Positions 7,645 to 15,919 of a DNA stretch of 64,000 nucleotides are shown piece by piece; within the stretch, counting starts at the first letter, position 1; every line of letters begins with the position of its first letter. The translations under genes were made by a program, and so were the position numbers. This DNA comes from Kitasatospora acidiphila. Its GTDB lineage: Bacteria > Actinomycetota > Actinomycetes > Streptomycetales > Streptomycetaceae. The notes under the pieces were generated by a model that was given only the letters and a program-made list of their open reading frames with translations, did no database searches and was not told the DNA's origin. The stretch covers positions 5,136,501-5,200,500 of the forward strand of contig NZ_VIGB01000003.1 in NCBI RefSeq assembly GCF_006636205.1, in the 5' to 3' direction.

Positions 7645-7798
7645 CTGGCATATGCCACGATTTCGTGGCGCCTCGCGCGTAGATCAGCTTAGGCGCTCGC
7701 GCAACCGGCGAGGCGGCGGTATGTTCGTGTGCCCAGACTCCGCTGCACCGTCCTCCCCCAGCGGGCACTGATGGCCACCCATGCCCCGAGGGGGACGC

Positions 7799-8039
7799 AT
7801 GTGCATCCTGGTCCACCGCAGCCCTACTCCCGCCCACCCTGGAACGCCCAACTCCGCGTCATCACCATCCCGCCGGCCTCTCCTGCGTCAGCGAACTTAT
7901 TGCCGTTCGGGCCGTGTTGGCCGAACTCGGCATCCCGCAGCCCGACGATGAGGCAGTGTGTTGGTGCGGGGCACCCGTGGAGGCCTACCGGGTGCCTGCC
8001 CAGAGACACACGAGCGAAGGGGCCTGCGTTGCCTCGTAG
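7799..8039 (+). CDS. Small protein upstream of the integrase, frame uncertain
   Basis: ATG 7799 has a strong GAGGGGG box five bases upstream (MCILVHRSPTPAHPGTP). However the coding-looking end, with SCVSELIAVRAVLAELGIPQ then DDEAVCWCGAPVEAYRVPA and stop TAG 8037-8039, is in another frame. Joining the two needs a net change of one extra base removed or two added. The end segment has a C-W-C-G motif suggestive of a small metal site. It is probably a real gene of about 80 residues affected by an indel, or two overlapping signals; function unknown. Confidence 0.35.
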
Positions 8040-9279
8040 GGCACTGAACAACCCCCGCCAGCTCAGAAGCAAGAGCTGCGGATGTGCCGCCTGCCTGGAC
8101 GAGTACCCCGGCGAGCGGAAGAAGCGTCGAGACTGCATCGGATCCTGGCAAGCCCGATACCGCGGGCCGGACGGCAAGCAGAAGGCGAAGAACTTCACCA
8201 AGAAGGGCGATGCGGACGCCTTCCTCGACCAGGTCCGCACAACGGTCCGTCAGGGCACCTACCTGGACCCGAAGCGCGGCCAGATGAAGATCGGAGACTG
8301 GTACGCGAAGTGGTGGCCGACCCAGACGAAGAAGGGCCGGCCTACCACCCGGGGACGCAAGGAGTCCCTCTGGTCGGTCCACGTGAAGCCGAAGTGGGCT
8401 GAGTGGCCGCTGGCCGCCGTCGGGTTCATTGACCTGGACGGCTGGCTGCAGAACGAGGTGAAGGGCTACCACACCCGCAAGAAGGTGCTGGAGCTGATGC
8501 GGAAGATGTTCCAGGCCGCGATCCTCGATAAGCGGATCACAACGAATCCGACCTTCGGTATCGAGCTGGAGGCGCCTGCGGCGAAGCATGCTGATGAGCT
8601 GGCACCCCCGAGCGACGAGCAGTGCGCGCTGATCCGGGCTCACCTGCCGGAGTACTACCGGCCGCTGCTCGACTTCGCTGACGAGACCGGCATGAGGTGG
8701 GGCGAGTACACCGGGCTGCGGCTGTGCAACGTCGATCTGAAGGGGGCAACCGCGAGCGTCAAGGAGATCCTCTCCGAGGATGACAGCCAACTGTTCCGTC
8801 AGCCGGCTCCGAAGACCAATGCGGGGTTCCGTACGGTGCCGCTCACGCCGGTGGCTGTGGCGGCGGCCCAGGTGATGATCGAGCGGTGGAAGCCCAAGGC
8901 GACGCAGTCCGACATCGAGGATGGCGAGCTGCATCCGGAAGAGCTGCTGTTCGTCGGCCCGCGCCGCGGCGTGCTCAGCCGGCACAACTTCCGGCGGGTC
9001 TGGGTGCAGGCGATCCAGGACGCCGGGGTCGCGCGGAAGGTGGTCAACCCGGAGACGGGGCGCACGGAGTGGTGGCCCAGGATCCACGACTACCGGCACC
9101 GGTTCGCGTCGCGACTGAAGGATGCCGGCGTGCCGGAGAAGGACGTTCAGGTGATCATGGGCCATGATCGCGGGTCGAAGGTGACGTGGCTCTACACGCA
9201 CGCCGGCCCGGAGGTCGTCGAGTCCGTCCGAGCTGCTCTGGTTGCTGCTGGTCAGCCCACACTCAGGGCCGTGTCCTGA
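8029..9279 (+). CDS. int: Tyrosine recombinase (integrase) of island A
   Basis: This is a site-specific integrase of the phage/ICE type, 416 aa from TTG 8029, chosen because GAAGGGG lies just upstream and earlier codons read as non-coding. An N-terminal arm with SWQARYRGPDGKQKAKNF (AP2-like) is followed by the core-binding domain and the catalytic domain: Arg in DETGMRWGEYTGL (about residue 222), HDYRHRF (His-x-x-Arg, about 353-356), MGHDRGSKV and the nucleophile Tyr in WLYTHAG (about 388). The stop is 145 bases from the tRNA-derived attachment core, the usual position of int in actinobacterial elements. All catalytic residues are present, so it should be active. Confidence 0.92.
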   Translation: MPRRALNNPRQLRSKSCGCAACLDEYPGERKKRRDCIGSWQARYRGPDGKQKAKNFTKKGDADAFLDQVRTTVRQGTYLDPKRGQMKIGDWYAKWWPTQTKKGRPTTRGRKESLWSVHVKPKWAEWPLAAVGFIDLDGWLQNEVKGYHTRKKVLELMRKMFQAAILDKRITTNPTFGIELEAPAAKHADELAPPSDEQCALIRAHLPEYYRPLLDFADETGMRWGEYTGLRLCNVDLKGATASVKEILSEDDSQLFRQPAPKTNAGFRTVPLTPVAVAAAQVMIERWKPKATQSDIEDGELHPEELLFVGPRRGVLSRHNFRRVWVQAIQDAGVARKVVNPETGRTEWWPRIHDYRHRFASRLKDAGVPEKDVQVIMGHDRGSKVTWLYTHAGPEVVESVRAALVAAGQPTLRAVS

Positions 9280-9423
9280 GAGTCCACAACGATTCCACAA
9301 CCCCCGATCGCTGATCCTCTCTCAGTCTCTCTCATCCACAGAACTGAGAGTGGGTCAGCGCATCGGGTCAGGCACTCTGACCCCCTCTCATTCTCTCCAG
9401 ACCTCGGCCAATCGCTTTCCTGT

Positions 9424-9467
9424 TCTTGTAAAGCGGGGGTCGTCGGTTCGAACCCGACAGGGGGCTC
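9424..9467 (+). repeat. Attachment site core: 3' end of tRNA-Thr(TGT)
   Basis: Forty-four bases identical to 17510-17553. They read as the 3' part of a tRNA: anticodon loop CTTGTAA (anticodon TGT), anticodon-stem strand AGCGG, T arm GTCGG-TTCGAAC-CCGAC, and acceptor strand AGGGGGC. The D arm and the 5' acceptor strand are absent upstream, so this is an att remnant left by integration and not a working tRNA. The complete tRNA should lie beyond the left edge of the window. Confidence 0.85.
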
Positions 9468-9493
9468 GCGTAGGAAGCAATGCGACCGGCGCC

Positions 9494-9538
9494 CGAAGGG
9501 CCAACTCACCGGAGTGATCCGGTTGGGCTGGCCCTTCG
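9494..9538. terminator. Hairpin after the island A attachment site
   Basis: Outer arms CGAAGGGCCA (9494-9503) and TGGCCCTTCG (9529-9538), inner arms ACCGG/CCGGT. It is a probable terminator or an attP-associated structure; it separates island A from island B. Confidence 0.5.
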
Positions 9539-9706
9539 CTGTTGTTCGAGCGGTTCCGGCGGTCAGTCCGATCGTGCCACTGGCGTGCCAGAAGCGTCCG
9601 GCGGGTCGTTCTGCCCCAGCTCCTTGCGGACGGCCTTACCCACGGCTGTCCTGTGCACCTGTGCGCTCTCCCTGCGCCTCCCCACGCGTCGATACCGCAC
9701 GCCGCT

Positions 9707-10114
9707 ATGGCTAATAAGAAGAGAACGAACGGCCTTTGGCGCTACTGGGGTCTGATTGCCTTCGTTGTTGCTATGACCGGATGGTTTACAGCTGACTTTG
9801 GGCCTCTCGGAATCACAGCCTTGTCCGCTCTGAGCTTCCTCTGGTTTCTCTTCCAGGCGCCAGTCCCGTGCGGTGCCCTGAACCGCGGCGACGTTGCGAC
9901 ATGCCGCAATAACGGCAACGGCGTTCTTCGTGGTTGTCATATCAGGCAGCATCAGTGGCAGAGGCTGAAGGGGCTCGTCCTGCGACGCCGATGGCGAGAG
10001 ATTTCGGCGGACCTCTTCCCCAATGCCACTACGAGCCTTGCGAGCTTGGGGGCGATCGTTGCACTTCTGTCGTCGACCATCGGAGTCGTGAAGTCCCTGA
10101 CTGGCAACGGCTGA
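9707..10114 (+). CDS. Small membrane protein of island B
   Basis: Start ATG 9707 (MANKKRTNGLWRYW) gives 135 aa. Two adjacent hydrophobic segments (GLIAFVVAMTGWFTA, GITALSALSFLWFLFQ) form an N-terminal hairpin. A conserved-looking loop follows with C-R-N-N-G-x-G and GCHIRQHQWQRLKGL, and a final hydrophobic segment (ASLGAIVALLSSTIGVV) ends the protein. The Asn-Gly and Cys-His residues suggest a defined fold. I know it only as a hypothetical family that recurs in streptomycete accessory DNA. Its base composition is less GC-biased than its neighbours. Confidence 0.6.
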   Translation: MANKKRTNGLWRYWGLIAFVVAMTGWFTADFGPLGITALSALSFLWFLFQAPVPCGALNRGDVATCRNNGNGVLRGCHIRQHQWQRLKGLVLRRRWREISADLFPNATTSLASLGAIVALLSSTIGVVKSLTGNG

Positions 10115-10678
10115 TGTATTTGCCGACGAGATGGGTCGTCGTCCGAGGCTGAGCAGTGCCCACCGCATGGCACCTGGGATGATCTGATCAGCGTGCCTCG
10201 CGAAGAAAGTTGTGAGGCACGGAGTCCATACCCCCGACTCGTTCGCTGGGCGGAGCCAGTTGTCGCGCACGATTGTCCTACGGCCTTCGCGCGACCTGCC
10301 CGGCTGCTGGCTGGGCGAGGGCACACAGCCACCCGCTGGGATCCCCGCCGGGAGCCCCATGAGCCTGCTCGTTTCAGGTCGAGGTCTATCGCCGCATTCC
10401 AGTGCGCGTCGTCTTCGTCGAGCGTTCCGTAGGTGGCCCGGCACTCCATGAAGCCATGTATGTCGGCAAGCGATCGGATTCTCCGGGCCAGGCGGACAAA
10501 CTGCCAGGAGTTTTCGGGCTGCCTGGCCAGGCCAGGACGCGTCGAAGCGGCCGGTCGGCTGAGCCTGAGGGCCTACAATCGTGGCCGTTGCTGCGACCTT
10601 GGCGAAGCAAGCTATCGCGTTGGATCCCCCCCGAGGGTTACTCGACGCGCTGCCCTCGACGGCAGAGCCGAGGGCCAG
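10115..10678. other. 564-base region without a supported gene
   Basis: Open frames exist on both strands but all have biased, low-complexity Arg/Pro/Ser composition, no ribosome binding site and no recognisable domain. The region probably holds decayed sequence at the left end of island B and the terminator region of the minus-strand cassette. Confidence 0.4.
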
Positions 10679-11512
10679 TCAGCCGGTCATCTCAGAGAGC
10701 CTTCCCCGCAGAGGCCCCTCGAGCTCGAGGTTGTCGCCTCGGGTGGTGGTCTGTAGCAGTTCGGTGATGACCACGAGCTCCGCGAACCTCCCCGCCGGCG
10801 TGTCGAGGATGTGCCCGAGTCGCCGCCGGATTTCTGCGGCGGTATCCGGGACAAGGAGACTGTAGGAGAACAGCAGTGCTGCGTCGTAACCGGCGGGTGC
10901 GGCGCCCCAGCCTTCCCAGTCGAGGACTGTGAGGGTCGGGCCCGTGAGGTTGGCCCAGTGCAGGTCGCCGTGGGCGGTCGTCCAGGCGGGCACCTTGGTG
11001 TCGATCGGGATGCCGAGGTACTGCGGCATGGCGCGGTCCAGGTACTCCTGGCGGACCGCCACTCGGTCGCTGGGGACGGTGGCGATGGCGTCGAGGGCGG
11101 TGCTGAGTTCATCCCACCAGGCGTCGTTCAGGTCAGGCGCTTTCCGGAGGGTCGGCTCGTGGGTGGCGATGGTGGGAACGGTGACCCTGTCGTACAGCTC
11201 GGCCAGGTAACCGTGTTCGCGTTCGGTCCAGGTTTGCCGGCCCCTCAGCCGTGGTCGGGGGACCGCAGGAGGCACGAGTCGCTCCGCCTCCTGTGGTCCC
11301 TCCCAAAGCTTGCCGCCGGCTTTCTCGGCCGGGGCGGACACCAGACGGAGCCAGCCTTCGCCGGACGTCGTGGTGACCGGGCGGCTGAGGGTTCGTCCGC
11401 GCCAGCCCCACGACTCGTGGGAGCCGTTCGGGGTCACGCCGAGCACCGTCGCCGCTGTGCTGTGTGCTTCGCGCATCCGCTCGGCGGTGTTCGGCTCAGG
11501 TTCCGAGTACAT
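10679..11512 (-). CDS. APH-fold phosphotransferase/kinase of the peptide cassette
   Basis: This 277-residue protein has the aminoglycoside-phosphotransferase/choline-kinase fold: catalytic loop HGDLHWANL (about residues 180-188) and the metal-binding DWEGWG (about 197-202). An N-terminal lobe precedes it (SWGWRGRTLSRPVTT, GWLRLVSAPAEKAGGKLWEG), with the lysine region divergent. It should phosphorylate a small molecule or possibly a peptide side chain, or confer self-resistance. The start ATG 11512 lies inside the reductase gene, whose stop is 11496, so the two are translationally coupled. It is the last gene of the minus-strand cassette. No substrate can be assigned from sequence. Confidence 0.75.
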   Translation of the reverse strand: MYSEPEPNTAERMREAHSTAATVLGVTPNGSHESWGWRGRTLSRPVTTTSGEGWLRLVSAPAEKAGGKLWEGPQEAERLVPPAVPRPRLRGRQTWTEREHGYLAELYDRVTVPTIATHEPTLRKAPDLNDAWWDELSTALDAIATVPSDRVAVRQEYLDRAMPQYLGIPIDTKVPAWTTAHGDLHWANLTGPTLTVLDWEGWGAAPAGYDAALLFSYSLLVPDTAAEIRRRLGHILDTPAGRFAELVVITELLQTTTRGDNLELEGPLRGRLSEMTG

Positions 11513-12392
11513 CAACGACCCTTCGGAGTAGGTCCGGAGACAGCGGTGGTCGGCCGACAGCCTCGGCTGCCTGCGTCCAGTGTTCCGGGCTTCCGGTCGA
11601 CAGGAGCACGCGCTTCACCCCTGGGGTTGATGCGACTACGGCGAGGGCTACCTCGGCAGCAGACCAGCCGGGGTTGATCAGCTCGGACAGTTCCGGGGTC
11701 ACCATGCCGGGGATCTCGCCGCCGTGGAGAGGAGCGGAGGCGAACACCTCCAGCCCAGCTGCCGCCGCATCGGCGAGTGGTCCGTGTCCGTTGAGTGCCT
11801 GAGCGACGGGTGCCAGGTGGACGAGCGAGATCGGCAGTTGGACCGCCCGAAGGTGGTGGTTCGGGCCGCCAGCCTTGGCCGCGAGTTCGAGCAGCATCGG
11901 CACGTCGAAGAGGCCGCTGCTGATGCCCCGCCAGGTTGCCACTCCGTAGGCGCTGATGAGCTGCTGGCTGCACGCCTCTTCCAGAGCCACGAAGGCGGCG
12001 TGCAGCCGTGAGGAGATCTCGTTCTTCCCGCAGCCGTGTTCGGGGTTGTGGAGGAACACCACGTCGGGCACGCGGCCGAGCAGGCGCTTGCTGCGGTCGA
12101 GCTGCCAGGCGATGTAGTCCGGGGCCAGGCAGTGCCCGCGATCGGCGTCCCCTGCGGTCAGGACGCCAGCCCGCAGGGCGAGGTCTTTGGCGTTGACCGG
12201 GACGAAGCCCACCTTCGTGGAGACGCGCAGCCCCGGATGAGCGGCCAGCACTTCGGCGAGGGACGTCTCTGCCTGGCCATGTTCGTAGTTGGGCGCGGTG
12301 TCCACCCAGTCCGCTCCGCGCGACGCGGCCATCAGCGCGGCCCCAGTCACGTCAGGGCAGCGGTAGGTGCCCAGGCCCAGCGCGGCGGTCAT
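11496..12392 (-). CDS. Aldo/keto reductase of the peptide cassette
   Basis: This 298-residue (alpha/beta)8 NADPH-dependent oxidoreductase carries the catalytic tetrad Asp31 (WVDTAPNYEHG), Tyr36, Lys60 (VSTKVGF) and His115 (VVFLHNPEHG). The N-terminal ALGLGTYRC strand is short and the C-terminal coenzyme segment is degenerate (LLSTGSPEHWTQAAEA). ATG 12392 overlaps the cupin stop as ATGA, so both are made from one message. Together with a hydroxylating cupin and a kinase-like enzyme this points to stepwise modification of a substrate, but which carbonyl it reduces is unknown. Confidence 0.82.
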   Translation of the reverse strand: MTAALGLGTYRCPDVTGAALMAASRGADWVDTAPNYEHGQAETSLAEVLAAHPGLRVSTKVGFVPVNAKDLALRAGVLTAGDADRGHCLAPDYIAWQLDRSKRLLGRVPDVVFLHNPEHGCGKNEISSRLHAAFVALEEACSQQLISAYGVATWRGISSGLFDVPMLLELAAKAGGPNHHLRAVQLPISLVHLAPVAQALNGHGPLADAAAAGLEVFASAPLHGGEIPGMVTPELSELINPGWSAAEVALAVVASTPGVKRVLLSTGSPEHWTQAAEAVGRPPLSPDLLRRVVDVLGT

Positions 12393-13575
12393 CGTGGGTG
12401 TCCGATGGCAGCGGCCTGGCCGTCGACCAGCTCGGTCACGACACCGGCCGCCTGCGCGAGGGTGACGCCTGCGGCCTGTGCGAGATCGGCCAGCCGGTGG
12501 GGTTCCCCGTCGGCGAGGAGCACGAGCATCGGCTCGGCCCTCGCAGCGAAAGTCCACTCTTCCCCGCCGGCCGTCAGCCTGACGGTGCCATCGGGCGCGG
12601 CCGCGAGCGCGGACCGCGTGGTGATCAGGCGCACTTGCAGGTTGGGGTCCGGTGGGGCCGCCGTGATGTGGGGCAGCGAGGGCGCGAGCCGGGCGCGCTC
12701 GGTGGCGTCGCGAGCCGCGCAGAAGCGGGCGATCAGGTCGTTGTCGCCGAGCTCGGCCGTGAGGAGCTTGCCAATTGCGTCGAGGAAGACGCGCTGCTCC
12801 TCGGTGGCCCCGAAGCGCGGGATGTCTGCCCGGACAGCCTCGTGGGCTCGCAGCTTCTCCGACAGCCAGGTGATCAGGTCAGCGCCCGTCGTGCTCTGCA
12901 GCCCGCACGTGACGTGCAGCGAGTGCTCGCCCTCGGAGGCCGCGACGGCGTGCCACCACCCCCGGGGCAGGTAGAGCACGTCGCCTGCGGTGAGGACCAG
13001 ATCGGCGACGGGCTCCTCGGGCGGTGGTTCGGGCGTCTCGACGTCGCGGTGCATCGGTGCCGTGCGGGTGGGCCGGTAGATCCGCCAGCGCTTCGCGCCG
13101 TCGAGCTGGACGACGACCACGTCGTGGTCGTCCCAGTGGATGCCGAAGCCCTCGGTACCGGTCCAGGAGGCGTACAGGTTGGCCTGCACGCCGGTCCGCA
13201 GCCAGCGTTCCAGCTGGCCAGCCATGGCGCTGATGCCGGGGTGGAGTTCATCGACGGCGTCCAGGACCAGCGTGGCGCCCTCGGTGAGGCGCTTGTGCAG
13301 CTCGGACGGCTGGAGGCGGTGCCAGACGGTGCTTCGGCGGGTGACGATCGGCTGGGAGTACGTGTGCGCGGGCACCTGCTCGCCGTTGGCGGCCAGGCGG
13401 AGGCGCGGGGTTCGAACCGGTGGTGGGTCAGGATGGCGTTGAGGTCATCCCAGCTCATCAGTCCGGCGAGTGACGCGGCTTCACCGCGTGCGACCTTGAA
13501 GCTGAGGCCGAGCGTCTGGGCGAGGAAGTCATCCCCGCCCAGACGCTCAACCACCGAGAAGCGCTCGGCGGTCAT
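12389..13575 (-). CDS. JmjC/cupin-type Fe(II) oxygenase, frameshifted near 13411
   Basis: The sequence encodes a Cupin_4/JmjC-like protein of the ribosomal-oxygenase type. The facial triad is intact: H-x-D in GIHWDDHD (about His147, Asp149) and a distal His in PRGWWHAVAA (about His209), with lysine and arginine residues (GAKRWRIYRP) suited to 2-oxoglutarate. A C-terminal winged-helix-like part follows (HRLADLAQAAGVTLAQAAGV). The N-terminus (MTAERFSVVERLGGDDF, from ATG 13575) is in another frame from residue 54 on. One extra C in the CCCC run joins them as FEPPRLRLAANG, 395 aa. It starts 13 bases after the 47-residue peptide gene, so that peptide is its obvious candidate substrate. Confidence 0.75.
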
Positions 13576-13588
13576 GGTGAGGTAGCCG

Positions 13589-13732
13589 TCAGTCGTTGGT
13601 GTCGGTGCGGCCGGTGGAGCCGCCGTCGGACGGCTGCTCGCCGCGCGAGCGGGCCGCGGTGACCTTCGCACGGGCGACCAGCAGGCCGTCGCCCTCCAGC
13701 TCGGTGGCGGTGGTCGTCAGGTTCTCGGGCAT
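13589..13732 (-). CDS. 47-residue peptide, candidate precursor
   Basis: Start ATG 13732 is fixed by a textbook AAGGAG six bases upstream; an in-frame ATG at 13753 lacks such a box. The product begins MPENLTTTATELEGDGLLV, continues with ARAKVTAARSRG and ends in a Gly/Ser/Thr/Asp-rich tail (GEQPSDGG, STGRTDTND). The first part is acidic and helical, like a leader, and the tail is flexible and polar with no cysteine. The stop is 13 bases from the cupin start. Size, order and a leader/tail split fit a ribosomally made, modified peptide precursor whose core would be the Arg/Ser/Thr/Asp-rich end. This is inference; it could be a small regulatory subunit instead. Confidence 0.55.
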   Translation of the reverse strand: MPENLTTTATELEGDGLLVARAKVTAARSRGEQPSDGGSTGRTDTND

Positions 13733-13910
13733 GAAGTACTCCTTCGGGTTCATGGGGTGGGCTGGCTGCCCGGTCCCGTCTTGGGTGCTGCGATGGCTCC
13801 CGGTGCCCAGGCAAGCCGTGGCGGGGAACCTCAGGTGCTTACGCCGCAGCGCTGTTGGCAATGCGGCCACCTGCATCCCTCCCGCCCGAGGTGGGTGGGA
13901 GGAAGTCTCG

Positions 13911-14405
13911 TCAGACGTCGGTCGGCACGACTTCCTGGGTGCTCGGGGCAGCGGCCCGCACCAGCGCGGTGAGTCGTTCGTCCCCCGACACGGCGGCGCT
14001 GGCGCCGACCTCGAACCAGACCCGCTTGCCGGCGGGGTCCGGCTCCGCGCCCCAGTCCGTCGCGAGTGCCGCCACCAGGAACAGCCCCCGCCCATTGGTG
14101 GCGTCAAGGTCGCCCTCGCCGGGAGCCGGCAGCTCGTGGCTGCTGTCCACCACCTCGACGCGCAGCCGCCCACCGTTCCAGGACACGCACACGACGCACG
14201 GGGCGTCCGTGTAGGACACGGCGTTGGTGATCAGCTCGCTGGAGAGCAACTCGACGTCCCGGAGCGCGTCCTCCGTCAGCGGCACGTCCCAGTCGCGGAC
14301 GGTCCGTATCACCCGGCACCGGGCGGCCGGGACGGCCTCGGCACTGGGCAGTACGCGGAAGCCGAACGGGGTGGGCGCGGTGGGTTGGTGGGTGGCGACG
14401 GACAT
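13911..14405 (-). CDS. RsbW-like ATP-binding protein (HATPase_c)
   Basis: A 164-residue single-domain GHKL ATPase of the anti-sigma-factor kinase type. N box: LLSSELITNAVSYT; G1 region LRVEVVDSSHELPAP; G2-like GDLDATNGRGLFLVAALA; final strand KRVWFEVG. Streptomycetes have dozens of these. Normal roles are binding a sigma factor or phosphorylating an anti-sigma antagonist. No antagonist is next to it. It is transcribed on the same strand as the peptide cassette, 158 bases upstream of the peptide ribosome binding site, and divergently from the HTH-TPR regulator. Confidence 0.8.
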   Translation of the reverse strand: MSVATHQPTAPTPFGFRVLPSAEAVPAARCRVIRTVRDWDVPLTEDALRDVELLSSELITNAVSYTDAPCVVCVSWNGGRLRVEVVDSSHELPAPGEGDLDATNGRGLFLVAALATDWGAEPDPAGKRVWFEVGASAAVSGDERLTALVRAAAPSTQEVVPTDV

Positions 14406-14451
14406 GAGCGCGGACCTTTCACGCGAACGAGGTCGGCATCGGGCCGATTCG

Positions 14452-14470
14452 TGTCGGGATTCACCCGACA
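14452..14470. promoter_or_regulatory. Inverted repeat TGTCGGG-n5-CCCGACA
   Basis: Seven-base perfect arms lie in the 203-base intergenic region between the divergent RsbW-like gene (start 14405) and HTH-TPR gene (start 14609). A second short palindrome ATCGG-G-CCGAT lies at 14438-14448. Either could be the operator of the HTH-TPR regulator. Confidence 0.4.
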
Positions 14471-14608
14471 GGGATCTACAGAACCGCTTCCAAAGCCGGT
14501 GAACCAGAGCAGAATTGATGCGGCATTGGGGGATCCGTGCTGCAAACCCGGCCATGACCTGGCCTGTTGCGGCTACAAGCGAACTGACGTACCACTGGAG
14601 GACTCGGG

Positions 14609-15919
14609 ATGGCATCCAGGAGGTCCCGGCTGGTCCAGCGCAGGGAAGCCGTCGGCCACACCCAGGAATCCCTGGCTGAGGCCCTCCAGGTGGACCGTTC
14701 GACAGTGGGGCGCTGGGAGAGCGGTAGAGGTACGCCGCAGCCCTGGATGCGGCCGAGGCTCGCCCGGGCCCTGCGGCTCTCGGTCGACCAGTTGGCGGAC
14801 CTGCTGGCGCCCTCCGGAGGCGCCGAAGCGGTTTCACCTCTGGCTGGTCATGACGATGCCTTGGCTCCCGTGCCTCCCATGCGCGCTGACCACAGCCATG
14901 GTCTCGTGGCGGCAGTGGCGGCCGACTCAGCGGAGTCCGCGATCTTCCTCCGCTTCGCGAGCGCTTCCAACGTGGATGACACACTGCTGGAGCAGATCGA
15001 TGCGGACATCGCCAGGCTGGCAGAGGACTACGTCAGCAAGCCCGTATCCGAGGTCTTCCACGACATTGGGACTCTCCGGCGAGGGGTGTTCGACCTCCTT
15101 CACGGCCGCCAACACCCCTACCAGACAAGTCATCTCTACCTACAGGCCGGACGCCTCTGTGGCCTGGCCACGCATGTTGCACTCGACCTCGGTCAGTACA
15201 CAGCTGCCGCTACGCATTCGCGAACGGCCTGGCGCTGTGCGGAGTCAGCCGGCCACAACGGCCTTCGGGCCTGGATCCGATCTGTCCAGTCACTGATCGC
15301 CTACTGGCAGCAGGACCACCGCCAGGCGGCCAAGTTGGCCAGAGCCGGGCTGCCGTACGCAGATGGCGGGACGATCGCAGCCCGCCTACTCAGCCTCGAG
15401 GCACGGGCCACTGCGGCACTGGGCGACAGCGCGAGCGCGCTCCGAGCGGTAGAGGCGGGCGAGGCAGCACGGGGCACTGTGGCCGCCGTCGATCTCCCCG
15501 GCGTGTTCACGTTCCCAGAGGCAAAGCAGTACGCCTACGCCGGTACCGCCCTCCTCGCCCTGGCCAGCCAAGCTCACGTGAACCGCGCCATCGAGGCGTC
15601 TTCCAGGGCCATCGCCATGTATGAGTCCGCACCGCAGCAGGAGCAGTCCTCCGGTGACCTACTGGCCGCCCACCTTGATCTCGTCAACGCCCATCTCGCA
15701 CAGGGCGACCTCGACGGCGTGCAGGAGAAGCTCGCGGTGGTGTTGGCTGCCGCCCCGGGCCGGCGAACGGCGAGCATCTCCAGCCGTCTTCGCGCACTGA
15801 GTATTCGTCTCGCCGAGCCCGCCTACGCAGGCTCCCCGATCGTCCTGAGTCTCCGTGAGAATGTCAGAGAAGCCTGTGCTCGACCCGCACTCACGAACCC
15901 TCCGGAGCTGCCCCAGTGA
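14609..15919 (+). CDS. HTH-TPR transcriptional regulator
   Basis: This 436-residue protein has an XRE HTH at residues 1-65 (LVQRREAVGHTQESLAEALQ, VDRSTVGRWESGRGTPQP) followed by a linker and about 300 residues of TPR-like helical pairs (YLQAGRLCGLATHVALDLGQ, KLARAGLPYADGGTIAARLL, LDLVNAHLAQGDLDGVQEKL). The architecture matches streptomycete regulators that sense a peptide or small ligand through the repeats. Its stop overlaps the methyltransferase GTG by four bases, so the two are one transcript. Being divergent from the peptide cassette strand, it may be the switch for island B. Confidence 0.78.
   Translation: MASRRSRLVQRREAVGHTQESLAEALQVDRSTVGRWESGRGTPQPWMRPRLARALRLSVDQLADLLAPSGGAEAVSPLAGHDDALAPVPPMRADHSHGLVAAVAADSAESAIFLRFASASNVDDTLLEQIDADIARLAEDYVSKPVSEVFHDIGTLRRGVFDLLHGRQHPYQTSHLYLQAGRLCGLATHVALDLGQYTAAATHSRTAWRCAESAGHNGLRAWIRSVQSLIAYWQQDHRQAAKLARAGLPYADGGTIAARLLSLEARATAALGDSASALRAVEAGEAARGTVAAVDLPGVFTFPEAKQYAYAGTALLALASQAHVNRAIEASSRAIAMYESAPQQEQSSGDLLAAHLDLVNAHLAQGDLDGVQEKLAVVLAAAPGRRTASISSRLRALSIRLAEPAYAGSPIVLSLRENVREACARPALTNPPELPQ

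Larger units (their letters stand above)
9280..9706. other. Non-coding boundary between islands A and B
   Basis: This 427-base stretch holds the end of island A: direct CTCT-rich repeats near 9316-9400, the attachment core at 9424-9467 and a hairpin at 9494-9538. No protein-coding signal was found. The CTCTCAG/CTCTCAT repeats close to the core could be arm-type integrase binding sites. Confidence 0.5.

Noticed and set aside
9380..9467. Possible complete tRNA-Thr gene ending at 9467
   Set aside because: The 3' half is perfect and CCCCC at 9381 could pair with the acceptor strand, but the distance to the anticodon stem is about 14 bases too long and no D arm forms. It is an attachment-site remnant.
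10115..10678. Overlapping frames of 70-160 codons on both strands
   Set aside because: Composition is low-complexity, no ribosome binding sites precede them, and no domain is recognisable. They look like chance open frames in GC-rich DNA.
12389..13575. Programmed frameshift or phase variation in the cupin gene
   Set aside because: Several unrelated genes in the window show the same one-base loss in G/C runs, so a sequencing or assembly artefact is more likely than a regulated slip.
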